Part shown: piece by piece, positions 24,801 through 63,701 of the stretch | Layout: each line of letters opens with the position of its first letter | Position numbering within the stretch: the first letter of the stretch is position 1 | Assembly (NCBI GenBank): GCA_963930775.1 | Contig: OZ005695.1 | Coordinates: 744,001 to 808,000, forward strand | Reading direction: 5' to 3' | Origin: Cliona cf. orientalis | Taxonomy: Eukaryota; Porifera; Demospongiae; Clionaida; Clionaidae | DNA: 64,000 nt | Position numbers and translations under genes: made by a program | The notes under the pieces: model-generated | Told to the model about the DNA's origin: nothing | The model's input: only the letters and a program-made list of their open reading frames with translations | Databases searched by the model: none

Positions 24801-27800
24801 ACACTGGAGTACCTAGAGGGTGTGGCCAAGGTCCGCTACTCTCTTTCAGTCGTAGCTGAAGTTCTCAAAGAAGATCTTAAAGGACACTATTTTGTGGAGT
24901 TGTTGAAAGCTGCAGCAAAGATGTGCTCTGATCTTGAAGTCAACTGCATTGACCCAGCTCAGTGGCAAAATACTATGGGACCTCTGATCTACCTCCTCAA
25001 GCTGATTGTGAGGCAGTATGGCATGCCATGCCTCAGAGTAGCAGCTCAAGTTCATGACTGGCTCATCCCAGCCCGGCTGAAGACTAAGCATGTGAGTAAT
25101 GGTAATAATTGCAATAATAATTATTGCAGAAAATGCAAGATCAATGTGCATATTAAATGTATAGGAGAAATCAATGGATCCATTTGCTATTTATGACGAT
25201 CACTACAAAAAGCTCCGAGAAGCCGTGGGTGTTGCCATTCATGGTGACCAAATCAGTGCCTTGATAAAAGCAACACAGGTAGCTATTCTAGTATGTGAGA
25301 CTATCCAGCTGCATTTTTTATTGTTTTCTCATACTCTTGACTCACCCTCTCTCTCACTCTCTCGTTCATAATAACTATGCATAATTTTATAGACTTTGAA
25401 ATTTGTGGAGGTTCCATATATCTTACTGGCATTGTATGAAAAGGCCACCCTCAGTAGAACAACTGACAGTAAAATCAGCGATGATGTAAGTAAATTTCTC
25501 CAGCTAATTTTCTGATGTCTTCATACCCTATGACACCATTCAACAGGCTCTTGAGAGGCTGAACAAATTTATCAAGAACTACCGGTCATTCTCCAACGAG
25601 GTACGATTAACAGCCAGAGCACTGCTAGCCAACCAGCAAGGAGGAAGGGTCTTGGAGCAGATGGTTGTGTCTCCACGGCAACCACTTCAGTACAGGACTA
25701 TCTTGGGGATCGTGGTACATGCAGTCGCTGTGTTTTTTGGTCGACACGACGTGGATATACTGCTGCCTTTTGTGAACATTCTCAACAACCCAGCTCTCTT
25801 GAAAGTATGTAGCAAGCCTGTAATAATATTATAATATGTAACTACTGCATTTTCCCCCTAATAATAATAGCAATGCTTTCTTCCAACCATGCAAGAGGAC
25901 CCCCTGACTGGATCACAGTCAGCTATGATGGCAGGAGGCAAAATTGGACAATTCTATGGTACATATATACTGTACTTGCAAACGCACACTAATTCCACAG
26001 TCACATTGTTATTTTCTTATTTTTATCAGAATGCCCTAATGGTCACAAAACTTTCATTGGAAATGTGAGTTTATTAACATGATACTATTGTACCTTTTAT
26101 ATTGAATATGATTTCGCCAATAGCATGGGCGAACACCCCATACTGGTATGTGTATTATGTGCAAGACACCAATTGGTGGTACCACTGATGATGACTCGGG
26201 GACAGGTGGCAAGCTCTCTAATACGTAGGTTTACAACTCAATAACTGATCAATGATCACAGTCTTACTATGTTACAGTCAAGATACCACCAGGAAAGGCT
26301 ACGATCTTGGAGCCCCAGCCAATCGCACACACACCGCTCCAGAGAGGCACCTCTCAGCCAGAGCTGTCTGCATTCTCAGAGCTTTGATGCACTCTGCTTT
26401 CGTGTGGGCTAGTTGCAACAATCCATCTTCTCTGGGAGCAATCGCCAGCCTCATCACACCTCAGGTCCTACCAAAGGATCTACCAGAATTTTTCTGGGCC
26501 CATTTGGATAAAGATCTTGAACTGCTCGGACGAGACACTGGAAAGGGATTGGATGAGGTTGTGATGATCATTCATCTGGTTCTTCGACAAATCCTTATAA
26601 CAGATCCACCTAGTGGTTGGTTTCATAATTTTGCATGATTATAGAAAATTAATTATTTCTATAAATTAGGTGTGAAATTACAAACAGTCAGCTCTCTTCA
26701 AACCAAGAAGGATCGAAAGGAGTGGGAAAAGCTATTCAATGAACACTACATCCAACCCGTGTTCTCAACTCTGGATGAGAATTTGGCTGAAGCAATGGAC
26801 CGTGTTGCAGACGATGAAAAACAAGGTGAATACGATGTGAAATATCATCGTGTACTTTTGCTCTGGTTTTAGTTTCTGTATAAATGAGTAGATCATGGTC
26901 AGCTGTTCCATTTGGTGTACGAGAAAGTGAAGTATAGTGAAGAGAGCTTGGAGCCACATCTGTGGACCTACCGATCCAGGATCACTCTTGAATATCTTCA
27001 ACAGACTTTGCAGGAGGAGAAAATGAGGCAGGAGTACCCCATCCTCAGTGAATTCTTACAAGCTGTATGTTACTCTCGATCTATAATATGTTATTTATAG
27101 GTTCCGTCACACACACACACATCTGCTTCAAAATTAAGGAAACTGAGTTGCGTGCCACCCAGTACCTTCCAGACATAGCCAGGCTGCAGCAGTGCCTCTA
27201 CGATAAATTCAATCAGCAAATCAACCGGAAAGATATCAAGAAACTGACAATTCAGGCATTTTTAAAAGCAATACCTAATGGTATGTACCATGATCGATAA
27301 GTTTAGAATTTGTTTCTAAGCAATTTTCATTGGGAATTCAGAAACAGCGAAGAATGAATATCGTGAAATGATTAGCAGTGTAAAAGCAGCGTGGGCTCTC
27401 GTTGGACACAAGCTGAAAAACCATGGTAATATATTACATAGATTTATAATGTTATTCATTCTTAATGTTTTTAGGCCGACTACCTGTTGAAGATCGGTTC
27501 TATGTTACTGTAATCGATGACGATACGAAGATGGAGTACCTCGTTCCCACCACGTCGGAGGCTGGTGTATGCACCACAGCCCTGGTGGACTTCCTCACTC
27601 TCACTCACAACAACTTCATTGAAAAGTGCAGAGCTCTTGTGGGAAAGGATGACCAGAGGTAAGTAAATAGTATCATGATAGCCCAATTTTTCACGTTCTC
27701 TTTATTATCCTTCTAGCACCCTCAAATTCTTGAGTGAATATCAAGTTCCCATCACTCACCTGCATCGCTGCCACCTCCTGGACTACGAGCACCAGCTTCC

Positions 27801-29422
27801 CTCCATCATCCTCTCTCACTGCCATTACTCCCTCAAGGTCGGAAAGGGGCAAGATGTCAAATACGACCATCAGGCCCTGGAGAAGCACATCCTCAATCGC
27901 TTCATCCATGGAAAGCCTCTGATCCTTCTGGATATACCTCAGGTGGTGTACAAGAAGGATATTTGTACCACAGGCACCTTTGCAGAAGTCAGGAAGAAAG
28001 TTGCTCCACAGGTACTACCATACTTAATCTAGCATGGAAAGAAAAATAATTTCAATTTTGAAAAACGCACGTTTTTTCTGATAAAAGTCGTCAATCTCTC
28101 CACACATTAATGCTATGAGAATTTGTAAAAATTAATGCTAATTTCTTGCATTAAATTGGACCATGCGTTATATTAAATTAACTTTTGGATGCCTAATATT
28201 ATTTGATCTACTTAGTGAGCTATCGTATTGTTATTCTTGAATATATAGGAGAAACTGCCTCAGCGAGTCCGACAAGATATTATTACCGAGCTTCGCACTC
28301 CAGACCGTCTCCGTGAGGCGCTGGATGTTGTGGAGATTGTTCTTGGTTTCCTCTCCTCTGGAGGGGGAAGGGCCGACAAACCACTAGGGGACTACATTGA
28401 CAAGACCTTGAAAATGGAGGAGAGATATTTCAGCCAAAAGGTAAATCTCTCCCCTGAACCTTATTCTGAATTACTGACATACCAATTATTGTTCTAACTC
28501 AGGCAAAGATGGCATGTCAGCTGAAAGATACTTTATCCCTTTGGGAGACCATTGCAGTGGAGCTAGCTCGACAGCTGTGCCTCAGGGGACAGGAACCATT
28601 TGAATCCATCCGCCAAGAGTTCCTCTGTGAGCTGTTGAAGAAAGGGGGTGGAGAGAATCAGTGTGAGGCTTTGGACCGCTGCCTGGGTCAATTCGACCCA
28701 GATCTCCTGTTGGGGATCCTTTATGAGTTCATTGAGACATACATCAAACATTGTCCTTTGAAAGAACGCAATCAGCAGTAAGTACCTAGTGATAGTAACT
28801 CCCTTCCATATCCCAGCTATTAAAATTTAGGACTTGCTATAATATGTATAATATTATTATAGAGTATGGAGCTGCTTGTGTATACTAGCCTCGTCCCCAG
28901 GCCACTCCCATGTTTTCTGTGTGTAATATTGAAAACGTGGGAGTGGCCTGGGGACAAGGCTAATGTATACATAACTGTGGCCAAATAGCCTTCTTGGCAC
29001 CCCAAGATATGAAATAACCTCGTACCCTAGGCCGCAGAAGAAGGGGGAGAAAGTGTAGTGCAATTGTTTGCAGCACCCCAGTTTTTCGAAGGGGTAGTTG
29101 GCACATGCACGTGCAATAGGTATCAGGCCTTTTCTCCTCCCCCTCAAAGGGTCTGGGGACGAGGCTATATCAGAGGCATCCTCTTTTCAAGGCTACTTAC
29201 TGCTCTGGCATTAGCTATGCACAATCGTTACGTTTTCATCATCACCATGGCATCATAATAATATTATTATGATTCCATTCTTGCAGACTTAAGAAGACAC
29301 TTGAAGCAGTTCTTAAGCAGTATGGTACAGAGCTGCCTCAATTGGACAGGTTTCCAGCCAGTATCAAGCTGGACCAAGCAGTGGCTGCCTGGAAGTACAT
29401 TGTGCACTACTATGCCAATTAA
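9533..29422 (+). CDS. CARD-RNF213: giant AAA+ RNF213-like protein with N-terminal CARD and altered Walker B motifs
   Basis: A 61-exon model (exons listed in the regional entries) sums to 13,281 nt, 4,426 aa, and closes in frame at TAA 29420-29422. The order is CARD-like exon, helical N-arm, two UBA-like segments, AAA modules, E3-shell region without a RING, RZ-type zinc finger, and C-terminal domain. Long stretches are RNF213-specific (GETGCGKTRLIRYM, GKPGSSKSLAKS, ISNWALDPAKMNRG, NQYYMHYGDSRYVDLGLQTH, CPNGH...PIGG). Human RNF213 is a 5,207-aa interferon-inducible ubiquitin ligase that coats lipid droplets and intracellular bacteria and oligomerises with ATP. Compared with the minus-strand copy at 32885-63701, this one lacks zinc ribbons, CBM20 and the first part of the N-arm, and its acidic insert is shortened. 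Many exons are identical in length in both copies (454, 456, 405, 258, 275 nt). The ATG at 9533 is the first in-frame one. Identity as an RNF213 paralogue is very secure; the CARD call is fold-level inference. Confidence 0.93.
9825..10992 (+). other. Long first intron of CARD-RNF213
   Basis: 1,168 bp, about ten times the gene's usual intron. AT-rich; I see no further gene in it. It contains the inverted-repeat element at 10585-10927. Confidence 0.75.
10585..10927. mobile_element. MITE-like element with about 55-bp terminal inverted repeats
   Basis: Left end TAGTCTCGTCCCCAGACCCC, right end reverse-complements to TAGTCTCATCCCCAGACCCC. Similarity continues through AAAAGGGTCTGGTGACTT. No ORF of note. 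Related ends (CCTCGTCCCCAG) recur at 28886-28962 and about 29030-29170. Confidence 0.8.
10993..13923 (+). other. Helical N-arm exons of CARD-RNF213
   Basis: Exons 10993..11301, 11513..12093, 12152..12317, 12379..12602, 12653..12967, 13023..13923. They align exon by exon with 51030..48111 of the minus-strand gene: KLQSGEVSMADLQ versus AHGGQVSVNELE, VHEIQNFVNVALATAAGGEGDL versus a near-identical stretch, and SYGQMRNILRYG versus SYGQMRNILKYG. In human RNF213 this stalk packs against the AAA ring. The first residues after the CARD therefore correspond to roughly residue 1,810 of the sister protein. Confidence 0.85.
13633..14360 (+). other. Two UBA-like segments in CARD-RNF213
   Basis: First segment (about 13633-13795, end of the exon closing at 13923): KEIFTDLVEYQGYNRLLVLK followed by AFEQL and YDIHDWCDEKDG. 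Second (exon 14081..14360): VQQLVEEYEYDLDASIEAVQ then LFGSVQGAMDYLAGKEG. Both fit the three-helix UBA pattern (LVE-x-GY/Y(D)...A(L/F)...A-x-x-(W/Y)L). An acidic linker (DEEEEEE) lies between them. The ubiquitin-binding role is inference. Confidence 0.55.
14419..16603 (+). other. First AAA modules (AAA1/AAA2 region) of CARD-RNF213
   Basis: Exons 14419..14522, 14584..14661, 14721..14827, 14915..15053, 15112..15316, 15383..15611, 15677..15805, 15862..15964, 16023..16188, 16248..16419, 16482..16603. A P-loop-like SSEQSGMGKSLYIRRM begins this module; human RNF213 and the sister gene carry the same short loop form. The downstream HFDIAPS and FQRVYQYLRR blocks are family signatures. Confidence 0.85.
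16674..18564 (+). other. AAA3 module of CARD-RNF213, Walker B Glu replaced by Gln
   Basis: Exons 16674..17106, 17415..17641, 17690..17772, 17824..17957, 18026..18124, 18204..18320, 18386..18564. Walker A is intact (MGETGCGKTRL). Walker B reads VVFFDQANTTDA: codon CAA at about 17523, where the sister gene has GAA (VVFFDEANTTDA). The sensor-type ACNPYRR is kept. In AAA+ enzymes the Walker B glutamate activates the hydrolytic water, and E-to-Q is the classic substitution that allows ATP binding but blocks hydrolysis. Confidence 0.9.
17152..17341. repeat. Low-complexity intron insert with poly-G tract
   Basis: Within the intron 17107-17414. GGTTGCATACAGGATTTTTT at the left and ATGCAACCCTGTA at the right (about 17368) suggest a degraded inverted-repeat element around a tract of about 23 G at 17319-17341. 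Confidence 0.5.
18679..21853 (+). other. AAA4 module and following region of CARD-RNF213, Walker B Glu replaced by Asn
   Basis: Exons 18679..19132, 19194..19459, 19536..19731, 20283..20365, 20425..20605, 20669..20862, 20932..21096, 21163..21379, 21451..21651, 21717..21853. Walker A is intact (VGKPGSSKSLAKS). Walker B reads VVVLDNVGLAEDSP (AAT near 19031), where the sister gene and human RNF213 have VVVLDEVGLAEDSP. GISNWALDPAKMNRG and the arginine-rich VTRGTPDIKE are unchanged. The intron after 19132 has a GC donor (GAG|GCAAGT) and is an apparent GC-AG intron. Confidence 0.9.
19732..20282 (+). other. Intron with two small inverted-repeat elements
   Basis: At 19914-19977, GGATAGGGCAGAATTTTCGC pairs with AAAATTTGCCCTATCC. 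At about 20130-20250, TTATCAACCAAATCCCTCG at the left and CGGGAGTTGGTCAATAA at the right form terminal inverted repeats, with internal TTTGTATGCAG / CTGCATACAAA. No exon of the sister gene is missing here. Confidence 0.65.
21920..25804 (+). other. E3-shell region of CARD-RNF213 lacking the RING finger
   Basis: Exons 21920..22539, 22594..23049, 23138..23331, 23392..23595, 23663..23835, 23895..24000, 24070..24419, 24480..24600, 24687..25091, 25165..25278, 25393..25485, 25547..25804. In human RNF213 the RING lies between a W-x-R-(L/I) IQLFVE-type helix and FF-x-(D/E)-(L/I)(V/I)S-x-x-CFK. Here WSRLRAIQLFVEQVMLKHPE leads, after about 55 residues without any C-x2-C, directly to RGFFMEIISNLCFKGQAAPE. 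The 69-bp intron between exons 23895..24000 and 24070..24419 is too short to hide a RING exon. Confidence 0.85.
25871..26224 (+). other. RZ-type zinc finger of CARD-RNF213
   Basis: Exons 25871..25958, 26030..26064, 26124..26224. Reads ECPNGHKTFIGN / HGRTPH / CIMCKTPIGG. Four of the family's metal or active-site positions are present (Cys, His of GH, and the C-x2-C). The position that is Cys in human (GEC-G) is His here (GN-HG). In human RNF213 the RZ finger, not the RING, has been reported to be required for ubiquitylating bacterial LPS. Confidence 0.88.
26278..29422 (+). other. C-terminal domain of CARD-RNF213
   Basis: Exons 26278..26615, 26670..26825, 26892..27064, 27139..27280, 27342..27425, 27475..27658, 27717..28011, 28249..28440, 28503..28777, 29287..29422. 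Family signatures include YDLGAPANRTH, RALMHSAFVWASCNN, HLHRCHLLDYEHQLPSIILS, MACQLKDTLSLWETIAVELA and the C-terminus KLDQAVAAWKYIVHYYAN. The last intron (28778-29286) carries the hairpin at 28886-28962 and fragments of the same repeat family; I see no gene in it. Confidence 0.88.
28886..28962. repeat. Perfectly foldable short inverted repeat (CCTCGTCCCCAG family)
   Basis: TAGCCTCGTCCCCAGGCCAC at the left, GTGGCCTGGGGACAAGGCTA at the right, arms of about 32 bp. An adjacent fragment to 29170 ends GGGTCTGGGGACGAGGCTA. A partial relative is at about 32666 (AGCCTCATCCTTAGGCCACTCCC). Confidence 0.75.
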
Positions 29423-29940
29423 ATTGTAAGAGGCACTAATAGAGTTTATAATAAAGTCCCAAGTAGCTTATTATAATAATATTTTATTATAGTAATAGGT
29501 ATATACCATAGTTCTTCTTGTTTTAGCATTATGTCTAGATCTGTTCTGATCATTAATTTTGTATGAGCCTATACAGTGTATGAATTTCACTAAATTAATA
29601 ATCATTAAATTTCGCTACTGTGAGAGGTCAGAGGTGGCCTAAGGGTATTTAACTCACACATGCGCATAATTGATCATGAGTATAATATAGCTGACCAGTC
29701 TTGCATGCTGATAGCTATAATATAGCTATAGCTACTGTTAGTCTGGATGTCAGCCATGGCCCTTCCCCTCTTGTGAAGCTTATAAGGGCTGGCATCCAGA
29801 CTAAGCTACAGTACTGTAGATAAATTACATGGGATTAATGTTGGAGGTGGGGCTGTATGGTTGATTATTAAAAATAGCCACCTCCGAACTGTTGGTAGGA
29901 TAATTAATTAAATTTTAATGTATGATTACTATCATGATCA
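29423..29940. other. Intergenic region between CARD-RNF213 stop and the MSRB1 copy A 3' end
   Basis: AT-rich with no ORF. Holds a hairpin at 29738-29804 (TTAGTCTGGATGTCAGCC / GGCTGGCATCCAGACTAA) and, at 29617-29680, a segment GTGAGAGGTCAGAGGTGGCC...CATGCGCATAATTGA that recurs upstream of MSRB1 copy A (30622-30672). Confidence 0.6.
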
Positions 29941-29942
29941 GT

Positions 29943-30019
29943 TCTTGTCATAAAAAAATATCAGCTACAAAGTCACTCACAAAAGTGAGTTTTAACTTTA
30001 CAGCTTCAAAAATCACAAG
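29943..30019 (-). promoter_or_regulatory. SECIS-like hairpin in the MSRB1 copy A 3' region
   Basis: On the minus strand: basal stem CTTGT/ACAAG, 5' core (U)UGA-A, helix GCUGUAAAGU / ACUUUGUAGC, an apical AAAA followed by a CUCAC/GUGAG mini-hairpin, and 3' core UGAU. The spacing of 12 nt between UGA and the A-run is what eukaryotic SECIS elements need. The 5' core starts with U rather than the usual A or G, possibly reflecting relaxed selection. Confidence 0.65.
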
Positions 30020-30102
30020 AAAGGAAGATACTGGTAAAAAATACTATACTCTCTCACCCCCCCCCCCCCCTTGAAAACCACCACTTTTCACCACACATAA
30101 GT

Positions 30103-30581
30103 TTATTTCTCAGCCCCCTCACCACCCTTCTTGAACGAGAGGGTGGTGGAGGTTATTCAGAAGCGAGACTGGCCCCTCCTTAGACCATCGTTGAGAAACT
30201 CGTGGCCTAGTCTGCCGCCACACTTGCCACAGGAGACCCTGAACGCCGAGGACGATTCCTCGACCTTTGATACGCTGTCTGGTTTCACAGTCTCTGTGAA
30301 TGCCGGCCAGGGAGAGGAGTGCTTATATATATTTGGTAGTGCTGGAAAACAGGGCGTTGCCACACTTGGCACATACGTAGATACCTGAGCGGAAAGAGAG
30401 AAATAATATTGGGAAATTTCATAAATTTAGTCTATTTTGATCATTTCTGTGAGCATATAAATAATAATATGCAGTGTGAAATCATTTCTTAGAAAATGTC
30501 TACGAAACAGTGAAGTCAGAATTTACCATCTTCGAAGTGGTCCTTGTAATGCTCCCCACTGTCCCAGCCACAGTAAGACAT
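30103..30581 (-). pseudogene. MSRB1: Methionine-R-sulfoxide reductase B1 copy A, selenoprotein type, frameshifted
   Basis: Exons 30581..30527 and 30384..30103. Exon 1 gives [19 protein letters not shown]; exon 2 begins [18 protein letters not shown] and, in a different frame, continues [17 protein letters not shown] ... CGKCG ... [16 protein letters not shown], then TGA (30159..30157) at the selenocysteine position, then ITSTTLSFKKGG and TAA. Between ACC AAA and AAG CAC lie 7 nt (TATATAT) where 3 are expected, so a 4-nt expansion of an AT repeat at about 30324-30331 breaks the frame and brings an immediate TAA. The remaining catalytic and Zn-binding Cys are present. It may be a recent pseudogene, an allele, or an assembly error in the AT run. 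Confidence 0.75.
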
Positions 30582-30907
30582 AGGCCTACTCTTCTCCTGT
30601 TGATGCTGGCTATATGGCAGACTACAGTGAGAGGTCAGAGGTGGCCTTAAATCGCGCATGCGCATAATTGAGCAGCTGTATTCAAGCAAACAACTTCTAA
30701 ACGTAGATTGAAGGCGGGGCTGACCATAACCAGTAATTGTGATGACCACAGTACTAGCCAGCACTTTTCCACATATACCTTCAATTAACCACAAAATCTC
30801 ATTCAGAGCTCAATAATGACACACATGTATAATAATAATACAATATTCATAGTACATGTATTGAATATTAGCACAAAAGCTTCTGACAGCACAAATAAGG
30901 TAGACTG
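30582..30907. other. Intergenic stretch between MSRB1 copies
   Basis: Holds the 5' flank of copy A, including GTGAGAGGTCAGAGGTGGCC at about 30630 and AAGGCGGGGCTGACC at about 30712. No gene seen. Confidence 0.55.
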
Positions 30908-30980
30908 TTCTTGTAACAAAAAACTTCAGCTGCAAAGTCACTCGAAAAGGAGAGATTTAACTTCACGGCCTCACAAGTCA
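30908..30980 (-). promoter_or_regulatory. SECIS element of MSRB1 copy B
   Basis: On the minus strand: 5' core GUGA-G, helix GCCGUGAAGU / ACUUUGCAGC (one mismatch), apical AAA, 17-nt apical region, 3' core UGAA. Same layout and position as the copy A element. It lies about 140 nt after the copy B stop codon, as expected for a 3'-UTR SECIS that recodes the upstream TGA. Confidence 0.75.
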
Positions 30981-31118
30981 CAAAAAAGCCTACCAACAAT
31001 CATGCTACACAGTTAGGCAATAAAAATAGAAGTTGACATTCCATAATAATTACTATGTACACTTGTATGGTTTGTTTCCCTAACACAGTGTTCCCCCTTT
31101 GATCTCACCACACCAAGT

Positions 31119-31557
31119 TTAAATTTTAGCCTCCCCAGCCCCCTTCTTCTTGAAGGAGAGAGAGGAGGAGAATATTCAGAAGCGCGATTGGCCTCTCTTT
31201 GGTCCGTCGTTGAGAAATTCGTGGCCTAGTCCGTTGCCGCACTTGGCACACGAGACTTTGAGCGCAGAAGGCGACTCTTCGTACTTGGATACGCTGTCTG
31301 GCTTTACTGTTTGTGTGAACGCGGGCCACGGCGAAGAGTGCTGGAATTTCGTGGTACTGTAGAAAAGATCGTTACCACACTTGGAGCACACGTAAATACC
31401 TGTCAGAAATGAGAAGGTGAGAAAAACAAATAATGATATTAACACTTCAAACAAATGAAAGTTTGTCAAAAATCCCATAGAAATTCACAGAATTGAACTT
31501 ACCATCTTCAAAATGGTCTTTGTAGACCTCTCCGCTGGACCAGCCACAGAAAGACAT
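31119..31557 (-). CDS. MSRB1: Methionine-R-sulfoxide reductase B1, selenoprotein (copy B, intact)
   Basis: Exons 31557..31503 and 31399..31119; 111 aa with TGA at 31178..31176 read as selenocysteine, true stop TAA at 31119-31121. Exon 1 is [19 protein letters not shown]; exon 2 has [55 protein letters not shown], then GQSRF[11 protein letters not shown]. Vertebrate MSRB1 has the same GQSRF-Sec-IFSSSL arrangement at 116 aa. The enzyme reduces methionine-R-sulfoxide in cytosol and nucleus using the Sec; two CxxC pairs bind Zn. A SECIS lies downstream. Standard gene finders would end the protein at the TGA. It shares a short divergent promoter with RPS15A. Confidence 0.9.
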
Positions 31558-31696
31558 CTCGGTTTAGAACTTGTTTGTGATCGATCGATCGATCGTGACC
31601 TCAGAGACCCTGAAACGGAAGTTTTTGCGCAATCATTGTGGGCGGGGTTAGTTCGGTACTTCCCCCTCGGTTACAAATGGCGCATGCGCAGAGAGT
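31558..31696. promoter_or_regulatory. Bidirectional promoter of MSRB1 copy B and RPS15A
   Basis: About 140 bp between the MSRB1 ATG and the RPS15A 5' TOP start. Contains GATCGATCGATCGATC (about 31578) and CpG-containing GTGGGCGGGGTTA, GGCGCATGCGCA. The shared use is inferred from spacing. Confidence 0.5.
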
Positions 31697-31708
31697 CTTC
31701 CTTTTCCA
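31697..31708 (+). promoter_or_regulatory. 5' TOP pyrimidine tract of RPS15A
   Basis: CTTCCTTTTCCACC follows GC-rich promoter sequence and begins a short noncoding exon ending at a GT donor at 31733 (CAACTAG|GTACGC); the acceptor TTTTGCAG precedes the ATG at 31862. Pyrimidine-start transcripts are typical of ribosomal protein genes. Confidence 0.6.
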
Positions 31709-31861
31709 CCTGGGATCCACAAGTGCAACTAGGTACGCATGGCGTAGCGATAAAGTAAAATTTAACCATAGAGAAGTATCTAAGCTAATCCCGTTTGCTG
31801 AGGCATGCCCAAGCGTTTAATTTCGTGATTTTGTATTCATTGATATTGTTCTTTTGCAGCC

Positions 31862-32572
31862 ATGGTGCGTATGAGCGTACTGAACGACGCCCTTGTGTCG
31901 ATATGTAACGCCGAAAAGCGGGGCAAGAGACAGGTACTTATCAGACCCTGCTCCAAGGTTATCGTCAAATTCCTCACTGTAATGATGAAACACGGTACGT
32001 GACATCGCTTGGAAGTTGTAAAGTTAGATTGGTGTATGCCTAAGGGTATGATGCGCTCTAATTGGAGTCATTCTCTTCCACTACACACATGTAGGCTACA
32101 TAGGGGAATTTGAGATTGTGGACGATCATCGAGCTGGAAAGATTGTTGTCTACCTGAATGGCCGTCTGAACAAATGTGGCGTCATCAGTCCGAGATTCGA
32201 TGTGGCCCTGAATGAGATTGAGCAGTGGGCCAGTAATCTCTTGCCATCCAGACAGTTTGGGTGAGAAAATAATTTTTCACATCTGATATAATAATTATTA
32301 TTATTATTATACTGGATACTGGTATACTTGGTTGGGCTAGGGGTGAATTCCAAACTTAGCTTATAGAGGGAAGGAGACCCGGTGCATAAAAAGGTCGTTG
32401 CACCTCCTACAAAGATATTTTTGTTGCTGTTGTGGTGTACCACATTTTTATGTGTATTCTACCTTGCTTTATGTATAGGTACATTGTTCTGACGACATCG
32501 TCTGGTATCTTGGACCACGAGGAGGCTAGACGAAAGCATACTGGAGGCAAGATCATGGGATTCTTTTATTAG
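31862..32572 (+). CDS. RPS15A: 40S ribosomal protein S15a (uS8)
   Basis: Coding exons 31862..31994, 32095..32260, 32479..32572; 393 nt, 130 aa, the length of animal RPS15A. Sequence [20 protein letters not shown] ... [20 protein letters not shown] ... [16 protein letters not shown] ... [20 protein letters not shown], ending KIMGFFY, is near-identical to the family. uS8 binds 18S rRNA in the small subunit. It sits between the two tail-to-tail RNF213 genes. Introns show no obvious snoRNA boxes. Confidence 0.98.
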
Positions 32573-32884
32573 TGAATTGACTCCTCTTGTATACTGTTGA
32601 TGTTCATGTATTTAATTCATGTACACTGTGGTTGTAAACTGTGCATGCTAGCATAATATTATAGCCTCATCCTTAGGCCACTCCCAGTTTCATGCATGAA
32701 CCATTGCAGCTGCATGATCATGATCTATAATAACAACATACCAATGCAATAATCAAAAACTAGAAAGATCTACATAATATTATACTCTGACAAACAAAAG
32801 AACTCAAAACTTTAATCATAATAATATTATTTAATATTGTGCTACCTAATTAGCTATACTAGCTTATAATTATTGCATTACAGT
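32573..32884. other. Short intergenic region between RPS15A and RNF213 3' ends
   Basis: 312 bp, AT-rich, convergent 3' flanks. One degraded CCTCATCC repeat fragment near 32666; nothing else seen. Confidence 0.6.

Positions 32885-63701
<30,817 letters not shown>

Noticed and set aside
30131-30388. Plus-strand 85-codon ORF over MSRB1 copy A
   Set aside because: It is the antisense of a well-conserved MSRB1 exon.
31150-31362. Plus-strand 70-codon ORF over MSRB1 copy B
   Set aside because: Antisense shadow of the MSRB1 exon.
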